Shown here: in pieces, positions 32,901 to 45,401 of the stretch | Layout: each line of letters starts with the position of its first letter | Position numbering within the stretch: the stretch's first letter is position 1 | From: Astragalus membranaceus | Taxonomy: Eukaryota > Streptophyta > Magnoliopsida > Fabales > Fabaceae | Assembly (NCBI GenBank): GCA_039519185.1 | Contig: CM076848.1 | Coordinates: 56,260,778-56,324,777 of the forward strand | Reading direction: 5' to 3' | DNA: 64,000 bases | Program-made: the position numbers and the translations under genes | The notes under the pieces: model-generated | The model's input: the letters and a program-made list of their open reading frames with translations, nothing else | Databases searched by the model: none | What the model was told of the DNA's origin: nothing

Positions 32901-35900
32901 CTAAAAAACATTTTTTCCAAAAGTGGGTCAAGCCTAATTAATTAAGTGTGTGGTTTGTGTGATTGATTTGAACATCTTGCTTTTCCTCTATCCTTCTTCT
33001 TTTTCATAAGCATGTTGCATCCATATGCATTCTTCTTCTATGTTTGCTTTTGTTTAAAATAATAGATAGTTACTTCTTTGCTTAAATGCTTAGTTCCTTC
33101 ATGCATATTTCCCCTCTCTTGTCATGTCCCCTTCGTCTTTGCTCGCTTTCTTGAGGTAAGTAGTGCATTGTTGTCGGCACCCTAGATTAGTTGTATTTGA
33201 TTGGTATTGAACCCTAGGGTAGACGACATGTTATTGCTTTCTATTGTCTGGACTGTTCTGGATTTTCATTTGCAGGTGGGGTAGTTTTTTTTAAGGAAGT
33301 GCCCTTCGCACACACACACTTGTACCTTGAGGCTATATGATTAGAGAAAGAGACCATAACCCAGGTCTATTAGGATACCATAGGATGAGTGGATTCGAGT
33401 AGTGGGAGCCCATCAGGACCTTTGTCCGTTTGGCTACTCGCGAAAGTTTCAATCAGAGTTGTGCTATTTTATGATGCTTCGTATCTAGCAGTTTGCTGCA
33501 TTTACGGGGATTTTCATGAGAGGGACTGTGGCTCTGATGGCCTTTGTGAGGGTGTGAATAGAGCTACATGAGAAGATTATCCCTAAAGTGCCTTAGATCA
33601 TAGGTTCTACCCCCTTTTAGGTCACAAGGGCTTCCCAAATTGTGTGCGGCATTGTTGCATTTCGTCTAGTTAATTTTTCCTTCAAAGATTTTCAAAAAAA
33701 AAAAAAGATATGATTTTCCCTTAAACACCTATATGAGGTGGCATATAGTGTGAAAGTTTTCTAAATTCCGCCTGTGAATACCCTCCCTGTGCAGAAACCT
33801 CAAAAAAGAAGTACCTTGCATCCTGCATCATTGCATCATTACATCATTGCGTCATTTGCATTAAATAAAGTTCCAATTTTGAAAAAAAATTATTCATCTT
33901 GCATTTCATTTCATTGCATAAAAATGAAAAAACAATTATCATCTTCATAGCTTAAGCATTTCGTTTATAATCAAAAAAGAGGAAAAAGCTCCTCGCCAAG
34001 TTCATCCAAAACATGGCATTCATGCATAAGCATTATTTCAAAAAAGACCCAGTAGAACTACGTAAGCTTTGATTCCTCATTACAATGGGGATACGTAGGA
34101 GCGGGTCATACCCCGTCAAGCACATTTTTCTAAAACCTCTTTTTTCCAGTAAATCATTTGCACCTCCAAATAGATTTCAAAATCATGTTCCAAAACTAAA
34201 AATGAAAAAATGAAAAGTTTCCAATGCATGCATCTTCTCTAAACAAAGGAAAAAATAGAAAAGCTCTTCATGTAAAAGCTCAATGAGTAAAAGTGCACCT
34301 TCGAATGACGAAGGGTAATATCTCAAATTTGTTTGTGCACTACAAATTTGAGATGTTACTGTACGATATCGGGGCACTTTGACCCTATCAAGTGAGGTTT
34401 GTTTCCAAATGTCGAAGCATTTCAGTATATTGTGTGAAGTATCGTTTCATGCAAGTTACTCAGAGTAACGACAATTGGTTGCCTCACATCATCATTTGCA
34501 TACATCCTTGCATTACCTAAAACAAAATTTTCAAAAAAAAAGGGGGCAAAAAGCAAAACTTTCAAAAAAATCATCATAGTCTCTTCTTTTACCGGGCTAC
34601 ATGAGGTGATGTTCCCAAAATTTCAGTCACCAAACCCGAAAAAATGTTTTCATCTTATTTTTTTCACATGCATGTCAAGTCGCATTATCGCCGTCATTTT
34701 CATATAAAGACATCATTTGCATTGCATAAAACAAAAACTTGATAAAATTCATACATGCATTTTTCTCTATCTCATTTAGGTTTGTCAGGAGTGCATTCTC
34801 CGCACGTGTGCATTTCCATTCACTAAGGCTTTTTTTTCCTAATTTTCGCGAAAAATCCAAAAATCGTGTCTTATTAGAAGCGCGTCTCATGCATTATTGT
34901 TGTCCTTTTTCACACATCATGAAAAAATAATACATTAACCTCTCATCTTGCATGCATTTCCATTCAATAAAAATCATGTCTTCCCACGCATTTTTTTATT
35001 TTAGAAAAAAAAATCATTGTGAGTATCATGCATTTCATTGCACAAAAAAAATGAAAACAAGAAAGCATCTCATTCATAATCATGAACAAAAGTCATCATC
35101 AAATTTATTCAAAATGTAGCATTCATGCATCATTTCATTAACCTCATTACTTTAGTTCAAATACATCATTCCTCCATACATGCATCTTTCAAAAAAGAAG
35201 GGGCATTGGCATTTCATACCTTGTCTTGCCTCTAAAAAATCATCATTTAGAAAAAAAGCATCATTCCTGCATCCTTCATCATTCGAAAGAAAAAGGGGGC
35301 ATCGGCATTTCATATCTTGTCTTGCCTCTTGCATCATTCATCATCCAAAGATGCATTGGCATTTCATATTTCGTCTTGCACAAAAAGAAAGCATCAAAAA
35401 GAAAAACTTTTAGAATAATCACACTTTTCAAGTGAATATGCTTTCATGCATTTCATTTTCATCATGTATACATCATAATGTTGTGATGAGAGACGAGATG
35501 TTCTTGCAAAGTAATCTTTCCTTTTTGGAAAAGTTTACCCTCACTCATTTGCAAACTCAAGGTGTTCTAAGGCACTCAGTTTTTCACATCAATAGCTCAT
35601 TTGTATTTCCTTCAAAAAAAGACATTACATCTCATCCATCCCATGATAAAAGACTGAAACAGTTCATAAAAAAAAAGGGTTTTCATATCATGTTTTAACC
35701 AATATTAACTCTCTGTGAAGCGTTCTTCTAGTAAGCATGCATGCCACGTGCAGTTTCTCTTGTTTGAGTCAGTCAATTTCCTTCATCATCATTCCTCCAT
35801 CCAAGTCTAATCCCGCCCCGTCCACCCCTAAATCGCATATTCTCTCCCATCAGTGCATACTTGACTTTTTGGTTCATTCTCACTAGCACTTTAAGTCCTC

Positions 35901-37797
35901 CATGCTGGGGCAATTCTGTGATCACTAATTTTCCTTGTCGGTAACATATTCCTTTAGTGCAAGTCTTTCTAAAAAATATATAATAAATAAAAAAGATAAA
36001 ATAAGCTCGCTAGGTTGAAAACCCGCAAAGGGCGGCCTAGGCAAAAAAGAGCGTCCGGTGGATTGAAAACTCGCAAAGAGCGGTCCAGGCAAAAATTAGG
36101 GTAAAAAAAAAAAGAGAGCATGCACATGAAGATAGATAAATTATTGTCCTAAAGTTAAGTCTTACAGAGATAAACAATCGGGATTTGAAATGAAGTTTGG
36201 CTATCTCCCCATACCCTCAAAAATCCAAAATCCCAAAAATACCCTTTCCTACCCTCCTTAAGCCAAGAAAATCCCAAGATATCTCCATCAGCTCACCTCA
36301 AGTCCAAGGCAAAGAGGAAGCCAAAAGGAAAAGAATGCAATCAAACAAAAAGATTCAAAAATGAAAAAAAAAAGAACAAAAAGAAAGAAAAACAAGAAAA
36401 AAAACAAAGAAAAAGAGAGACAAAAGAAGTATAAATTGTGAGCTGGTACGTTTTGCCATAAGACATAAGAGGTCATTGTCTCGATAAACCATCCCTTCTT
36501 CCCCAAATCCTCAAACACTTCATCATCTTTCCTCTCATAAAACCCACAAACATTTCCTCTGGCCTCAACATCAGACCCTCCAGTCATTCTACCATGAAAC
36601 CCAAACTTGTCCTAATAAAAAACCCAAACGTTTCATCAAGCCCAATAACTATTCCCTTCATAAACCATTGACCATCGACCAACACCGAATAAGACCCATC
36701 CTCCCCATCAACCCCAAACATTTCATTAAGCTCAATCATCCCCTTCTCCACATCACAACCCTAAAAAGTCCATTCCGATCAATGACTAATTGCCTTCGTT
36801 TTCTCAAGTTTTAATTTTAGGACAAATAAGTTTATCTATTTGCGATGTGTTTGCTCAAAAGGAAAAAAACAAACAAGCAGAAAAAAGAAAGCTACTCAAA
36901 AAGAAAAAACAAACAATCAAAAAGGAAAGTTGGTAAAAAAGAAGAAGGACTTGCACTCCAAGATGCATCCGTGTTGCATTAAAACAAGGTCTAGTGGTCA
37001 CCAAGTGGAGCCTCTCATCATACTAAAAAGTCAAAACTTTCATTGCATTTGAGTTGTTCTTAAAGAAAACCAAAAGTGTGTACTAGGGGGCATTCCCTTC
37101 ACCTCTCAACTTTGGGGAGGTTTGTTCATTGCCCACCCCATTCATATATCACCCTCAGTTCATAACCATCACCATAACTCTTTCGCCTTTCACAACCACA
37201 CTCAAAGAAACCATTTGAAATGTCACTCGAAAGTGGGGCAAGCGCGTTCCCATTCCTTCACCTCATTCATTCCTACAAAACCTCACCGGGGCAATCTCTC
37301 AACTCACTATCCTAAACAAGGCCTTGTCATTCTAATTGGGGCAGCTTTGTCCTTGTTATAACTGGGGCAACATCAAACTTTATGGGTTGAGACAAAATCT
37401 TTTTTGCTCCACCTTCCATTTCAAAAGCCGAAGCATTCCCAATTCATCATCTTCTACGCCCCTAGTTGTTGTCACCACTAGACAGGGGCAAACTATTCAC
37501 TCATCAAAGACCTGAATTGGGGCAGTCTTGTATCTATTGATCCCTCATAAGCTTTGGCAATAGCCATGTCTGTCATTCCTTCACTTGCCATAAATGTCCA
37601 CGCCCTAAACCAATTCCAAGTTAACTGACTCATTCATTCACATTTGCACTCCTATGCATGCGTACTAGACAATGCTTCAAAAAGAGAGAACACAAGTTGT
37701 TTACGTGATATCTAAAATTCAGTCATCATGGAAAGAAAGAGAAAACAAGTGAGGTTGTTTGTAGATAAAAACCTTGAGAACACCGGAGTTTGAATTA
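32901..37797 (+). other. Ogre-like internal region, left part, noncoding
   Basis: It holds the leader, another ACGTAG motif (34055-34121), many CATCATTTGCAT / GCATTTCAT words and the CTCGCTAGGTTGAAAACC block at 36003-36105, which is repeated once in variant form and shared with 2272-2325. The region 36830-36960 is A/G-rich. I find no protein motif of gag or pol in any frame. Confidence 0.7.
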
Positions 37798-38573
37798 AAT
37801 CACTACAACATTTAGACCCTATGGCAACGGTCGAAAACCGTTCCCGAAAGCCAAAAAACCGTTGCCAAAACCTTTGGCAACGGTTTTGAAACCGTTGTCG
37901 TTGCGGGCGTTGCCTAAACTAAAGGCAACGGTTTTTGTGACCAAAGACAACGGAAACCTAAAACCGTTGTCATTGGTAACTTAAACGCAACGGTTTCTAC
38001 TTTCACACAACGGCAACGGTTTTTGCCCGTTGCCAGTTATGGCAACACCTAAAAACCGTTGTCAGTTATGGCAACACCTAAAAAACGTTGCCAGATATGA
38101 CAACACTAAAAAAACCGTTGTTGTTTATAGAATAAAACCGTTGCTATTCTCTAGAAAATACAACAGTTTAAAACCGTTGCCATAAATGGTAAAAAAAGAA
38201 AAAAAAATACAAAAAAATATCACTCAAATTCATTCCTTCCCAACAACCTTCCCAACAAAAAATATCACTCAAATTCATTCCTTGTCGACAATCAGTACAG
38301 GCATGAACAACTTGAAATTAGCCAGAGAATTACATAGGAAACATCAAAAATTTGATTGGTAAACAAAAAAATTTGACTTGTTGCATGTCTTACATAGAAA
38401 TGATATTGCCAATGACCCTACATTTACCATTTCTAAGCCATCAAACTCATTCTCCCTTCACATCACTCCCATCGGCGTCCTGAAAAAAACCATACAGTAT
38501 GCTAGGTAAGAGCGAAAATTATCGCAAAATATGAAAGTGAAATAATACAAAGATAGGTCCTAGGATTACTCAC

Positions 38574-38812
38574 AGCAGCAACAAATGCAGTTTTAGAAGC
38601 ACTGTCGAATAGAATAAATGCAAATTTGCCCTGGAAATCTCTCAACCTGATCAGCAGGATAGGGACCACGATCTCTTAGAGTCCTGTAAGCTTCTATGAT
38701 AATTGTCACCTCATTTGCTGTTTTGCTCAATCCATATTGTTGTTTAAGATTAGCAACATTCTCAACGTGGCCTTGAAACAAACAGAAGATGTCATCCACA
38801 ACTGCAAACAAC
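38574..38812 (-). pseudogene. Captured exon of an aluminium-induced-protein-like gene (YGL and LRDR motifs)
   Basis: The exon encodes RLFAVVDDIFCLFQGHVEN, then LKQQYGLSKTANEV and EAYRTLRDRGPYPADQV. YGL and LRDRGPYPADQV are the naming motifs of the plant AILP1/TSJT1 family, which has a glutamine-amidotransferase-like fold. After DQV a 2-bp loss shifts the frame; the expected FAFILFDSASKTAFVAA continues in another frame up to a GTGAGT donor. A CTAG acceptor starts the exon. It is cargo of CACTA-3. Confidence 0.85.
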
Positions 38813-38991
38813 CTAGCAATAAGAGAAAACAAAAATAAATTACATTAATTCATTTTTATATAAGATAACTTTATAATGATCTGAATCGAAGAAAAAGGAC
38901 TTTCAGACATGGTGATTGAAAGAGAAACATGGAAGAGGAGAAAACTGGTGTAATATCAGAAAGGAAATATTACAACATAAATTATTTTTAC

Positions 38992-39490
38992 CTACATACA
39001 GGGTGCGCAAATTTGAAAGTTGACCAAGGTTTTGAGGGATTGTACCATTGAGAAAATTTCCTGAAACATCAATGGAGTGAAGTGTTAGAGTTACCAGATT
39101 TTCAAGCTGGCCAAACCATGTTGGCAAGAGATCATTGAATTTGTTGTTATTCAAATACAGTTGCTTTAAATCATACCAAATGCATCCAGATTGTAAATCC
39201 CCGACAAGAGCATCTCTTTGCAAATTGTTTCCTGACAAATCCAGTGATATAAGATGACAAATATTCCCCAAAACTGAAGTTAGAGAACCCTCTACATGGT
39301 TTACATGATTCCATGACATATTGAGGAACTTAAGACTTTTTAACCCACTTAACCATGATGGAACAAAATCTATATTGTTTTGGGAAAGGTCAAGAGTATT
39401 CAATGAAGTCAAATATTGAAGAGCTGAAGGAAGTGAGCCATTAAGAGCATTGTTTCCAAGATAAAGATACTCAAGTTTGGCACAATTACC
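38992..39490 (-). pseudogene. Captured leucine-rich-repeat receptor-like fragment
   Basis: Several plant extracellular-type LRRs are encoded: LEYLYLGNNALNGSLPSAL, LNTLDLSQNNIDFVPSWL, LKFLNMSWNHVNHV, LISLDLSGNNLQ, LKQLYLNNNKFNDLLPTWF and IDVSGNFLNGTIPQNLGQL. The LxLxxNxLxGxIP spacing is that of receptor-like proteins of the EIX/Cf type used in defence. The block is bounded by CATACAG (acceptor) and GTAAAAAT (donor-like). Signal peptide, membrane segment and the rest of the solenoid are absent. It lies next to the AILP1-like fragment in CACTA-3. Confidence 0.85.
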
Positions 39491-40792
39491 CTGTATGTAG
39501 GTAAGAATAGAAATTCATTAATTTGGCACATATGAACTTAGGCAGGACAGAAGAATTTCAGCCCCAAACAAACAAACAAACAAGAATTTCAGCATATATA
39601 TACTTTACCCTCCATGCAGTGAATACAGTGAAGGATTTTCCATGCACTCTGATATCTCCTTGGGTTTGGCAGTAGCAGTATTCTGTTCTTTCTTCTGACA
39701 TGAATTGTTGCTCCACTTTCCTTGTTTCTATTTCTTTAACTGAAAAAGAAAGAGTGAATAAGGCTTGCATATATATAAAGGATTTTTGAGAATCATTAGT
39801 CTCAAAATTACAAAAAAGTTCATTACAATCTGATCATTCAAGACCTTGCAACCGTACTGAGATAAGCAAATCTTACCTCCAGCTTTTGGTGGAGGGATAA
39901 TGGTATCATTGATGTGAGTCTTGCTTACATTAGCTTCAAGTGCAAAATGAAGAAGGTTTTGTTCTGTCAAAATCATTAGCCTACACACAGTTCATATAAT
40001 GAATTTAAATCCATAACTAGAATTGAACTGAAGTAGCTCTTACTCTCATTAACATGTTAATTATCTTTAGCTACTTGTGGAGAGCTTTTGGTGTCATTGA
40101 CAGGACTCTTTGGTACAAAGCCTTCAGCTGACAGATGAATATTCACAATGTTAAAGTTATATAGCTGATCAAAACCTTTTAAAACTTATTTAGATTCATC
40201 AAATACATCTTACCTTCATTCTTATGTGGAGAACTGCTAATAATGTATTCAGCAAGAATTTCGGCTACAATGTCTTTAACTGCAGACCAAATAATCATCC
40301 CATAAACACATGTAGCCAGAATCATTTGGCTCTACACATAGTACAATCATTCAGAATATATGTATCTTAGATTTAATAATTCTTACCTTTGACTATTTCT
40401 AGAGATCTACTGGTGTCATTGACCAACCGCAATTTGGTGCCAACACCAATGGAGAGCCTCAGGTTCACTATAAAGAAACCAAGAAAATAAATATATGCAT
40501 AAACATGTTACACTGTGAAATGATTGATTCTGCATCTGCATTTCATGTCAGAGCACTATAAAATAAATAACACCATGCATGTTTATACAGAGAAAAAGAT
40601 CAGGTTTATATTTAAGAAGTATCCGATTTCAACTTGGTTCTGTACAATTCTTCATCTTGAATTATAGTTGGAATACTCCACTTGCAAAGAGGGTTCACTG
40701 ATATCTTTCCACCTGAAAAATTTTGTAGGATACAGTTTATCATCTAATTATACTACCAGAATGCCTTTACTTGACTCACTCCATTAAATTAC

Positions 40793-41083
40793 CTTCTTTA
40801 TTAGCTTCAGCACACCTTTTCTGGTAGCTCAGGGACAGCTGCGGATCCAGTAATTCCAGTAAACTTTCATACTTACTTTTAGCCTCAGTAATCCACTCAG
40901 TCTAGAAAAGAAAATTTGGCATAATATCATAATTCATACAGATACTAAATAAACATATTTTAGATTTAGAAACACCATTTGTGATAAGTTTGACATACTC
41001 ACCAACATGGCAGGTGCAGTTGAACCTCCATATATTCTTATAAAGAAGCGCAGAATGTTGAAACTATTTTCTAAAACATCATC
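40793..41083 (-). other. Two exon-like blocks of unknown origin in CACTA-3
   Basis: Block 41083-41003 encodes DDVLENSFNILRFFIRIYGG and block 40901-40793 encodes TEWITEAKSKYESLLELLDP followed by SYQKRCAEANKE. Each has AG before and GT after it on the minus strand and keeps an open frame. They look like consecutive exons of one captured gene that I cannot identify. The intervening 39500-40790 shows similar short exon-intron texture without recognisable products. Confidence 0.4.
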
Positions 41084-41319
41084 CTGTAAGAGAGCTTGTA
41101 GTCAAAATAAGATTCAGACAACATTACAGCTGATGGTTACAAAATTAGGAATATAGAAATCACCTCGTAGTCATACCTGCAACAATATCACAACCGAACA
41201 ATTATGTTAAGCTAAATTATAATATTGAAATCTGCTACAATAAGACTGAATCTATGTATGTACATGTTGTTACTGCTTACAGGTCATCAAAAATTTGTGT
41301 TGTTGCTGAACAACACAAA

Positions 41320-41900
41320 TTTTTCGTTAGAGAGAGAGAGAGATACCAGAGAGAGCCGATTTGGGGCAATCGTTGAACCCTAAACCCAAAATCGCGGAAC
41401 TCTTGCAAAATCGCTGAACCTTGATTGGGGAAACCTTGGTTAGGGTTTTTGCTGGAACCTAATCGCCGGAACCTAATCGCTGTGAACTTAATCGCTGGTT
41501 TGTGAGGTTTGCTGAGAACGTGAGGGTTTGTGAGCTTTGCTGAGAACACCACTTCAATAGGGTTTGTGAGCTTCGTAATCGCAGGTTTGTGAGGTTTGTT
41601 CGTGCGATTGCGTGGGTGAGTTTGTGAGCTTCGTAATCGCAGGTTCGAGGGAAAGGAGTTCGTGTGTATGCCTGAATGATTGGGTTCTGCGTATGCGTGG
41701 GTGAGCTCTGAGCTTTGTGAGCTTCGTAATCGCAGGTTAGAGAAAGGGAGGGAGGGTTCTGAGCTCTGGGTTAGAGAAAGGAAGGGAGGGTTCTGCGTAT
41801 GCGTGGTTCTGCGTATGCGCGTAAATGAGAAATGGATGCGTATGCGTGAATGATGCGTGAATATTGATACGTGAATGGATTTTCTATTTTTTTATTTTTT
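41320..41900. repeat. Diverged local repeats in CACTA-3
   Basis: Words such as GTTTGTGAGCTT, CGTAATCGCAGGTT and GGTTCTGCGTATGCGTG recur four or more times, like a repetitive 5' leader of a captured gene. No coding sequence is recognised. Confidence 0.5.
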
Positions 41901-43253
41901 AATAATTTTCTCTACGGCAACGTTTTCGAACCGTTGCCTAAAGCTTAAACAAAAAACCGTTGCCGTAGACCTTATGGGAACGGTTTTCAGCCGTTGCCAT
42001 TAAAAAAAATTAATAAAAAAATGAATCAGCAACGGGTTCAAAAAACCGTTGCCATTGTTGGCTAAGGCAACGGTTTTTTTGATGTTGCAATTTTAGGCGT
42101 TGCCATAGGTTCCAAATGTTGTAGTGAATTCAATTCTTCAACAGAATGGTCAATAATCATCTCAATTCTTTGCATTCGAATTCTCGCATCTCATCATCAC
42201 AAAAATGTCTACCTCATGCATCTAGGCATTTCAATCTATTCATTATAGCATATGCATCAAAGCATTACATTTGCATCTTCACATTTTGTGCATTCATCAC
42301 ACGAGCAAAAGAAAAAACGTTCCACGTCAGTTGCACCATATTAATGCTTGCATTTCATAGAGGAAAATAGTAAAGAAGAAATAGCAGAAATCTTTTCATT
42401 GCATTGGCATCATATTAATGTTCGCACTTCATAAAAAAGGAAAAGTACAAAAATTGTTGCATCAAACATCAGGGCATCGCATCATATTAATGTTTGCATT
42501 TCATAGAAGAAGCAAATACAAAAGAACAAAAGCATTCCACAATATTCAAGACACCAATCATGGCATATGTTTGCATTACATGTCCCGTTCATTGCATTGC
42601 TAAGCACAATACGGACGAACACAAGATGTTAATCCTCATGCCTAGTTCTGTAACACCCCATTTCTACCCGGTATTTAAATAAAAATTATCAGAGTTCAAA
42701 AATTATTTTTCAACACATCCAAAGGGATGCTACATTTTCTTCGCACAAAACAACAACATTATAGTAACATGGTCCTCTTAAAAATTAATACAATTACGCA
42801 ACACACAGCAATGGGATGGAATCCTCAAAGGTATATTATTGTTTCAGTTCACATAACAGGAACTACAACGTCTCGCAGCGGAATAAAAATAAATCTCATC
42901 ACACATAACGCAGCCTCAATAATAACATAAAAATCTTAATAAAATTGTTCAACAACTCAAATGAGCAAACAAAAGAAAACTAGCGCCCATCCCCTGAGTG
43001 TTACGTATCAGAGCACTAGACCGACGCAGAAATGAAGAATAACAACCTTCACTCATGGTTACCTATAGTAATAAACAACAAAGGGGTGAGTCTCTACCGC
43101 ATAATAAGGCTTATAATAAGCAATATGCTGGAGTATAGAACTACACCAATCACAGCAACACATTCATAATCTTGACTATATAAGCATAACAACTTTTATA
43201 ACATAAATACAGCAACATCTCCAACTCACATATATACATATTTATCAACATCC

Positions 43254-43256
<3 letters not shown>

Positions 43257-43305
<49 letters not shown>
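43257..43305. repeat. (AT)n microsatellite
   Basis: About 24 AT dinucleotides inside the solo LTR. Confidence 0.95.
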
Positions 43306-43306
<1 letters not shown>

Positions 43307-43424
43307 TTGTCACACAACCATATTATACATCAACCAAAATAATTATTAATGATGAGCATGCATGAATGAGGTGCAGAATGCATGTGGTACCATCATCACT
43401 TCTCATTAGCCAATTGGGCACGTC

Positions 43425-43600
43425 GCGACCGCAGCCGAAAAATAACGTCAAGACCGCAGCCTAAAAATGCATCGTCAAGACCGCAGCCTAATGTATGCAT
43501 GTGACTCCATGAACAATCAACAAGCATAATTTTTCACAACCACAAGTCACACACATCATCATTATAAATCACAACATCAAGACCGCAGCCTAAAATCATC
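43425..43600. repeat. Dispersed CAAGACCGCAGCC words
   Basis: GACCGCAGCC(T/G)A occurs four times (near 43427, 43452, 43479 and 43579), mostly preceded by GTCAA. It is part of the solo LTR. Confidence 0.8.
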
Positions 43601-43824
43601 ACCAAAAATTCGGTCCATAGACCCCTCAACACTCCACAGCAACATTGGCACATACAAGTGTGCCAGCACCACTCACAGCACCAAAACAGCACCTAAACAC
43701 AAACATGCAGCATACACAGATAGAGGACTGAACAAGCTTCGAAACGCACTTTGAAGCACTTAAAACGGACACCCGAGTCAAAAGATACGTCAAAAACAGA
43801 ATAGGGGAAAAATGAGACACAGTA

Positions 43825-44120
43825 AATTCGACAGCTTCTATCTCAGCAAATTCGACAGCTTCTGTCTCAACAAATTCGACAGCTTCTGTCTCAACAAATT
43901 CGACAGCTTCTGTCTCAGTAGCTTCGACAGCTTCTATCTCAGCAACTTCGACAGCTTCTGTCTCAACAAATTCGACAGCTTCTGTCTCAACAAATTCGAC
44001 AGCTTCTGTCTCAGTAGCTTCGACAGCTTCTGTCTCAGCAACTTCGACAGCTTCTGTCTCAACAAATTCGACAGCTTCTGTCTCAACACTTCGACAGCTT
44101 CTGTCTCAGCACTTCGACAC
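43825..44120. repeat. 24-bp tandem repeat (AAATTCGACAGCTTCTGTCT)
   Basis: About twelve copies of a 24-bp unit. Variants differ in the spacer (CAACAA, CAGTAGC, CAGCAAC) and recur in a regular order, indicating a higher-order repeat. Being a multiple of three, it gives a spurious open frame repeating FDSFCL. Confidence 0.92.
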
Positions 44121-45401
44121 AGACAGCAACACAAAAACTGGCGCAGGCAGCAACATTGGCACCAGCACTTAGACAGAAACAACAACACAAAAACTGGCGC
44201 AGGCAGCAACATTGGCGCCCAAGGGAGGGGATCCCAGTGACATTTCAGAATACGCAACTTAACGACCAAAACTCAGCACCAATGACATCCAGGCAACATA
44301 ACTACACGGAAACACAACTTAGGAATGCAACACGGGCAACCAAAATTAGGCGCCCTTGGCGCCCAGGCACAGGGAACCTGCGCCCATGGCGCCCAGACAG
44401 CAACACAGACAGCAACAGGCAACATGGCTCCCAGGGGAGGGGATCCCAGTGACATTTTAGGACATGCAGCCTAGCAACCAGAATTCAACCCCAAAGACAT
44501 CCCAGTAACATGACTACTCAGAAACACAACTTGGGAACGCAACATGGGCAGCCAAATTTAGGCGCCCTTGGCGCCCAGGCACAGGGAACCAGCGCCCAAG
44601 GCGCCACTGCACCAAGGCAGCAACACTGAAACGCAGCAGGATAGGCAACAGGCGCCCAGGGCGCCCAGACAACAGCAACACTACATGGCATTAGCAACAA
44701 CAATGGCGCCTAAGGCGCCTAGAACTTGAACATCCACATCACAAAATTTCCCAATACCTCATACGCACCCATGGCCACATCAAACATCACGTAATTGTTC
44801 AAACATTCTAAAATACACATTTTATCAAACATTTGGCATGCATTCTCATTCCCACATACATTTAACAACATCATATGCCTTTTGACAACACATAGCGAAC
44901 ATCACATCTTCACCAATAAAATCATGCATCATAACAACAACAAAAACACAATGAGATCAATATAATTCCTACAACCCACATACACCCCATTATAATCCCT
45001 ATTATAAGGTAAGACCCACCCTTACCTTGATTATACCGAAGACTAGGTTCTTTCTACGGAGTCACCAACAGAACCACAGCAACTAGGAGCTCTTCTCCTA
45101 GAATCAGCGCAGCGCTCCCCTCCTTCTCCTCTCTCTAATTCGCAATTCTTTTCTCTCTTCTAAGGGTTTTGCGCTAATGACTAGCCAAAACCCTAACCCC
45201 TCATCTAATTTCGCCTAACACATGGGCCTGGATCACGGGCTTTTCTCCAGCTTAAGCCCGATCACTAACACCACCTCCTAATGCCCAATTACACACCATC
45301 TAATTAAATAGTAATTTAATTACACCAAATAAAATAAATAAATAGATGAATACCTAAATAATTAAATTAAATAAATTAATTAAATTATTCCGGGTGTTAC
45401 A

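Larger units (their letters stand above)
37801..42126. mobile_element. CACTA-3: CACTA transposon nested in the Ogre-like element
   Basis: Ends are CACTACAACATTTAGACCCT and its inverse-like GGTTCCAAATGTTGTAGTG, with the 3-bp duplication AAT on both sides (37798-37800 and 42127-42129). Subterminal arrays (37820-38190 and 41910-42110) consist of GGCAACGGTTTT / AAAACCGTTGCC words. The interior carries fragments of an AILP1/TSJT1-like gene and an LRR receptor-like gene and at least two more exon-like blocks, all on the minus strand. No transposase is present. Confidence 0.94.
42649..45401. mobile_element. Probable solo LTR nested in the Ogre-like element
   Basis: A 2753-bp insertion starts TGTAACACCCC and ends CCGGGTGTTACA, with the perfect 5-bp duplication AGTTC on both sides (42644-42648 and 45402-45406). 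TG...CA ends plus a 5-bp duplication fit an LTR left by recombination of an LTR retrotransposon. No internal LTR pair, primer site or coding region was found. It contains an (AT)n tract, a 24-bp tandem repeat and GGCGCC-rich palindromic words. An alternative is a non-autonomous DNA element with short TGTAACACCC inverted repeats, but the 5-bp duplication favours an LTR. Confidence 0.75.

Noticed and set aside
43812..44240. Reading frame with repeated KFDSFCLN
   Set aside because: It is a 24-bp tandem repeat whose length happens to be divisible by three, inside a solo LTR.
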